64,000 nucleotides of DNA from Torreya grandis (lineage: Eukaryota; Streptophyta; Pinopsida; Cupressales; Taxaceae), in contig JARHVA010004228.1 in assembly GCA_037957365.1 (NCBI GenBank), positions 859,501 through 923,500 of the forward strand. The letters are read 5' to 3'. Shown piece after piece: positions 60,419 through 64,000 of this stretch (positions are counted from its first letter, which is position 1; each line of letters begins with the position of its first letter). The notes beneath the pieces were generated by a model that saw only the letters and a list, made by a program, of their open reading frames with translations, did no database searches and had not been told where the DNA came from. A program made the position numbers and the translations under genes.

Positions 60419-60719
60419 TTCACTTGTAGGTTTTAAAATTGTCATAATCTTAGTTCCAATACTTCATATTCAAGTATCTATTCAAATCAAATTGCTAAAA
60501 AGAAAGATAGTTGCATCGATACATAGGTGTACTCCTAACCTTGCTCTCTTTACTTTTAATAATTTAAAATTATTTTAATTACAAATTATATGCATTGATT
60601 ATATATCGTAGCATGTTCTTAGTTGTAGATCAGTCACCAGCAAAACATTCAAGTGGGACTCATGCAAAGGCAAGGTGTGTTCTACACACCTAGGTGCGCA
60701 TTTTTTTTTTTTTAAACTA

Positions 60720-61672
60720 GTAAATTCATGGATAGATTAAAGGTGGATAAATTTAAACACTAAACCTAAATTATATAGCACCTTAGTCTTGTATACTTGG
60801 AAATTTATTCTCATGGCTATACCCTTCAACTCCTATGAACTTCTTGCTACTGAAAGTCTTGCATCTACTATCTTTTGTGCCTATTATTTATCTCTTAGTC
60901 TGACCATCTGTTATTGGATGACTAGGCCTTATATGATACTCAAAATTTTATAAACTTGCTTATTATCATTCACTAAAATTTTTGGACATGTACATGTTTT
61001 CCAAAATTTTAGACACTTGCATCCCATTTAGATGCCTATATCGATGCAAGGGTCTTATGCCAAACTAAGTGTCCAATGCCCTAAAGTTATAAAATTTGGA
61101 ATTATAATGTGTCCTTACAGTCAGCCTAAGTGATTTAATGCAATATATTTCTTTAAAGGATTGGTATATATGTGTGATCAATAATCATTCATTCTTCACT
61201 TAGAAAAGACCTAGCAACTCATAAGAAAACTTACCAAAAAACCTCAATCAAGAATTCAAGTGAGAAAAGCTTCCCCATTCTTTTTTATTTTAATATCAGT
61301 CATAGGAAAAACTTATATACATGTTTGAAGTATTGAAGGATCATTTCATGAGATATTTTTTCCAATTTACAAGCTAGGTCACTATATGTTCTTGTTTATA
61401 ACACATTACATCCTTATGCACACACAATCCAACATGTAGGGTATAACTACATATGTTTGAGGCCATATTCATAGTATTATATATGTATGTAGTTCTCATT
61501 GATAGAGATGTATTTGGGGTAATTTGACACCATGTTCCCACTAACCCATTTTTTCCAAAGTCACTATAAGGGTGAATAAGCTAGGGTTTTATCATTTGAC
61601 AAAGATCAAAAAGTTGTATACAAGATATGAACACACCTGAGTAAAGACAACTAAAAAACTATAAGGAATAAT
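60720..61672 (+). repeat. Direct repeat X2, candidate 3' LTR of element F
   Basis: Counterpart of 8460-9415. Similarity fades at about 61672 on the right, and at about 60720 on the left, next to a poly-T run. Confidence 0.55.
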
Positions 61673-62234
61673 AAAAATTAAAATAAATAAATAACATGTA
61701 TAAAATACACATGTATATGTGTTGCATAGTAAATGGTTCTAGAGTTTTGTAAACTGGAGAATTAGATAGGGGGATTATAACTTCATCAATATTTTGGCTA
61801 GGAAGATGAGTGAGCCTATAAGTGGTCAAGTGTGTTACACCTTGGTTGTGTTGTATCTAGTTTGGAGGTAATCATGCCCCCAACCTAGAATAAGAAGAGT
61901 GGTGTTTTAGCCATCGAGAGTATCATTTCTCAATAAGCATAACTTGAGTGCAAAATATGTGTATATGTATAACTCAGTATAGGTTGAGTGATATAATCAA
62001 TTTAACTCAATAACTTTGTGAGACTAGGTGATGTAATCCTTCCAATCACATTAAAAATAAGAACTAACTACTACAAATGGGTAAGGCTTAATATTATACA
62101 TCCATTTACGCATTGCCTATGGCCCATGTGTTGAAGCTTCAACTATATGGATATACACACATGAACCATATTTAAAACTAAATTTTAGACAAACTTGGTC
62201 AGTTAAGTGGAATTCTAAGCTATATACTAAAAAT
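61673..62234 (+). other. Spacer after X2
   Basis: No recognised feature. If the second F-family copy shares X2 as its LTR, this would be its truncated gag region, but I see no gag motif. Confidence 0.4.
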
Positions 62235-62400
62235 ATGTGTATAAAATTTAATCATATGGGTACAAAGATTCACATACAACATGGTGGACATGATTATTTT
62301 CTTGCATCATTGGCTTTAGGTAAACCATTGCATAGAAACATCAAAGCATTAGCACTCACTCAATATAAACAAAGCTTATATTATTTTACAAGTAGGACCA
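62235..62400 (+). pseudogene. Protease C-terminal remnant of a second F-family copy
   Basis: The frame reads CIKFNHMGTKIHIQHGGHDY and LALGKPLHRNIKALAL. KPLHRN corresponds to AAACCATTGCATMGAAA, also present downstream of F's protease near 58412. Position relative to Y2 mirrors protease-to-Y1. Short, so moderate confidence. Confidence 0.5.
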
Positions 62401-62569
62401 CACCTTTAGACTATCAGGACCTAATTGATTAAATATATGTCAAAATTCTAGAAATACCCAAAAAAAACATCAAAAAATCCAAAAACATCTTCAGTACTTA
62501 CATGTTCTATTGGCTCCTTGGCATCTATGTGTTAGTTTCATCTTGATGGAAAGCATAGTCATTTACTCC

Positions 62570-62573
<4 letters not shown>

Positions 62574-62664
<91 letters not shown>
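62574..62664. repeat. (TG)n microsatellite inside Y2
   Basis: About 45 TG units. The equivalent point in Y1 holds a TATATATACATGTATTT stretch, so the expansion arose after the two copies separated. Confidence 0.97.
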
Positions 62665-62665
<1 letters not shown>

Positions 62666-63502
62666 ACACATCTACTTGAGTTTGATATAGGCATACATAG
62701 AATACATTATACATTCCTATTTTAGATGTTTGGTTTTCCCTCTACTCATGTCATATGGACATTAGGGGAATCCACTTCTTTGATATTGATATACACGTGT
62801 TATATTATTTGATGATCATTATACATTATCATGTTTGAGATTACATATGTATTTACGCATGCCTAATTTCCATGATTATATATAATATAGGGTACTTGAT
62901 ATGATATACACTCAACATACTTTTCCTAATACATTAGATCCATAGGATACTATGACATTTTTATGTTGTTTGCTTATAATTTACTTTATAAATTTCCTTG
63001 AAAGTCTTTCTTTGCTATTATATTCCTTGTTAAAGCATTTAAAAATGCTCTTTTGCTTGAAACCCCATGCCTATGTATGATTTTAATGAAATTTTCATAT
63101 GTCATTGTTTGTTTTATGGACATTTGAACATGTCATTCTTGATTTTATGGACATTTGACTAAGTCATGTCCCTTCAATTGAGCAGAATTTAAACATGCAC
63201 CTTGTTTGTGGTCTCCTTAGACCATTAGCTTTTGACTTGATTTTGAGTACTCTTGTGTTTGAGCTTAACTTTATCATTGACCTTGTATTGTTAATATCTA
63301 GAATTTGCCATGATCTTTATCATACATATTATGCCTACATGTGATCACATCAGTTCTACGCACTTCAATGATACATTTACCTAGACATGTTCTATTTTAT
63401 ATGCTACATGGTTACATTCACAAATTATATATCTATCTTATACTTTTGAGGTGAGGTAAATAATAGTTCCTATATTTCCATCACCTCAAATTAGGTCATA
63501 TT

Positions 63503-63852
63503 AGTGGGGACATGCCATAAAGACATGTTCTCAACACTTGGCACAGTCTCCAAATCCAGGGGGTCATGCTTTGGAAGCATGTTATCCACTCTCATTTAGT
63601 ATGTGGTACTTATATCAATTTTCAAACTAAATGAGTGAATGTCATGTAGGCATGGTTTCCACATATTCATAGTTATCAGATTTAGTGTAGGCATGATTTG
63701 TAAGTATGTTCTCTACACCTATTTAGTATTCAACATATTCAATTTTATAGTGGGGGCATGTTTTGGAAACATGTCCTCCACATTGGTACATATATCAATT
63801 TTATGATTTCTCCATATATAGTGGGGGAATTATTTGGAACCATTTTCTCCAC
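63503..63852 (+). repeat. Hairpin-repeat array in Y2
   Basis: Six units at about 63503, 63557, 63633, 63683, 63749 and 63820. The fifth is nearly perfect: GTGGGGGCATGTTTTGG followed by AAACATGTCCTCCAC can pair over ~14 bp. Spacers of 20-45 bp between units are AT-rich and also partly related (TATCAATTTT, TTTAGTA). Confidence 0.85.
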
Positions 63853-64000
63853 ATTTCATAGTTTTCCAAATCGGCCAAAGCATAATTATATGATTCAGAT
63901 TCATAGTTATGGAAAAATTCTATACATTGGTACTATTGTTATACACAGTTTTAGCATGAGACATATCTAAGGTGCATATGATATACAACATGTTCCAAAT

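Larger units (their letters stand above)
8460..61672 (+). mobile_element. Element F: outermost gag-protease Ty3-like element (host of the nest)
   Basis: F is defined by direct repeats X1 and X2 and by gag and protease remnants at 56089-58330. Element D (9508-55578) is inserted about 90 bp after X1. With D removed the element is about 7 kb. No reverse transcriptase or integrase is visible in the 2.4 kb between protease and X2, so this copy, and perhaps its family, is non-autonomous. The gag and protease motifs are of the Tat type. A second partial copy starts at about 62.2 kb. The outer limits are approximate. Confidence 0.45.
62455..64000 (+). repeat. Repeat Y2: 3' region of a second F-family copy
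   Basis: Counterpart of Y1, running off the window end. It is longer than Y1 because of the GT microsatellite and two more hairpin units. Confidence 0.8.

Noticed and set aside
59680..63852. CRISPR-like array of spaced palindromic units
   Set aside because: Units are imperfect, spacing is irregular, spacers are related to each other and the setting is a plant retrotransposon.

Overview
The window looks like a gene-poor, repeat-dominated piece of a land-plant nuclear genome. It is AT-rich, I found no intact cellular gene on either strand, and nearly everything recognisable is decayed LTR retrotransposon. Plant-type primer-binding sites (initiator tRNA-Met), a chromodomain integrase, Tat/Ogre-type Ty3 pol domains, an antisense plant mobile domain ORF and a tRNA-derived SINE-like insertion all fit a seed plant with a large genome. 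I cannot name the species.

The main structure is a nested stack of insertions, read from paired LTRs, primer-binding sites (PBS), polypurine tracts (PPT) and target-site duplications (TSD). From outside in: (F) a gag-protease-only Ty3-like element, plus strand, provisionally bounded by a ~950-bp direct repeat at 8460-9415 and 60720-61672; (D) a non-coding LTR element at 9508-55578, perfect TSD AACAT; (C) a Tat-type Ty3 element at 11560-54153, plus strand, TSD GTATG/ATATG; (B) a very large Ogre/Tat-type element at 13770-38620, minus strand; (A) a small chromovirus at 32369-37875, minus strand, inserted into the 5' LTR of B, TSD AAGAG/AAGAA. Two more insertions sit on the branches: (E) a 2-kb non-autonomous element at 24570-26616 between protease and reverse transcriptase of B, perfect TSD GATGG, and (S) a solo LTR of the same family at 51686-52575, exactly at the PPT/3'-LTR junction of C, perfect TSD GCATA.

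Region by region: 1-8459 is AT-rich DNA with a GT microsatellite, a duplicated segment and a SINE-like insertion. 8460-13769 holds the left ends of F, D and C. 13770-38620 is B, read right to left: 5' LTR (split by A), PBS, gag, zinc-knuckle-like motifs, protease, [E], RT, RNase H, a second RNase H, integrase, a low-complexity tract, an antisense plant-mobile-domain ORF, PPT, 3' LTR. 38626-54153 is the rest of C: gag with a His-rich segment, protease, RT, RNase H, integrase, a ~6.7-kb 3' region, a separate second RNase H near 51 kb, PPT, [S], 3' LTR. 54154-64000 holds the right ends of D and F, F's gag and protease, and part of a second F-family copy that runs off the window.

All coding regions carry stops and frameshifts, and several catalytic residues are changed, so none of these copies looks autonomous now. 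Points worth a second look are the antisense mobile-domain ORF in B, the different positions of the second RNase H in B and C, three unrelated families of repeated short palindromes, and four W-box cores at exact 10-bp spacing.
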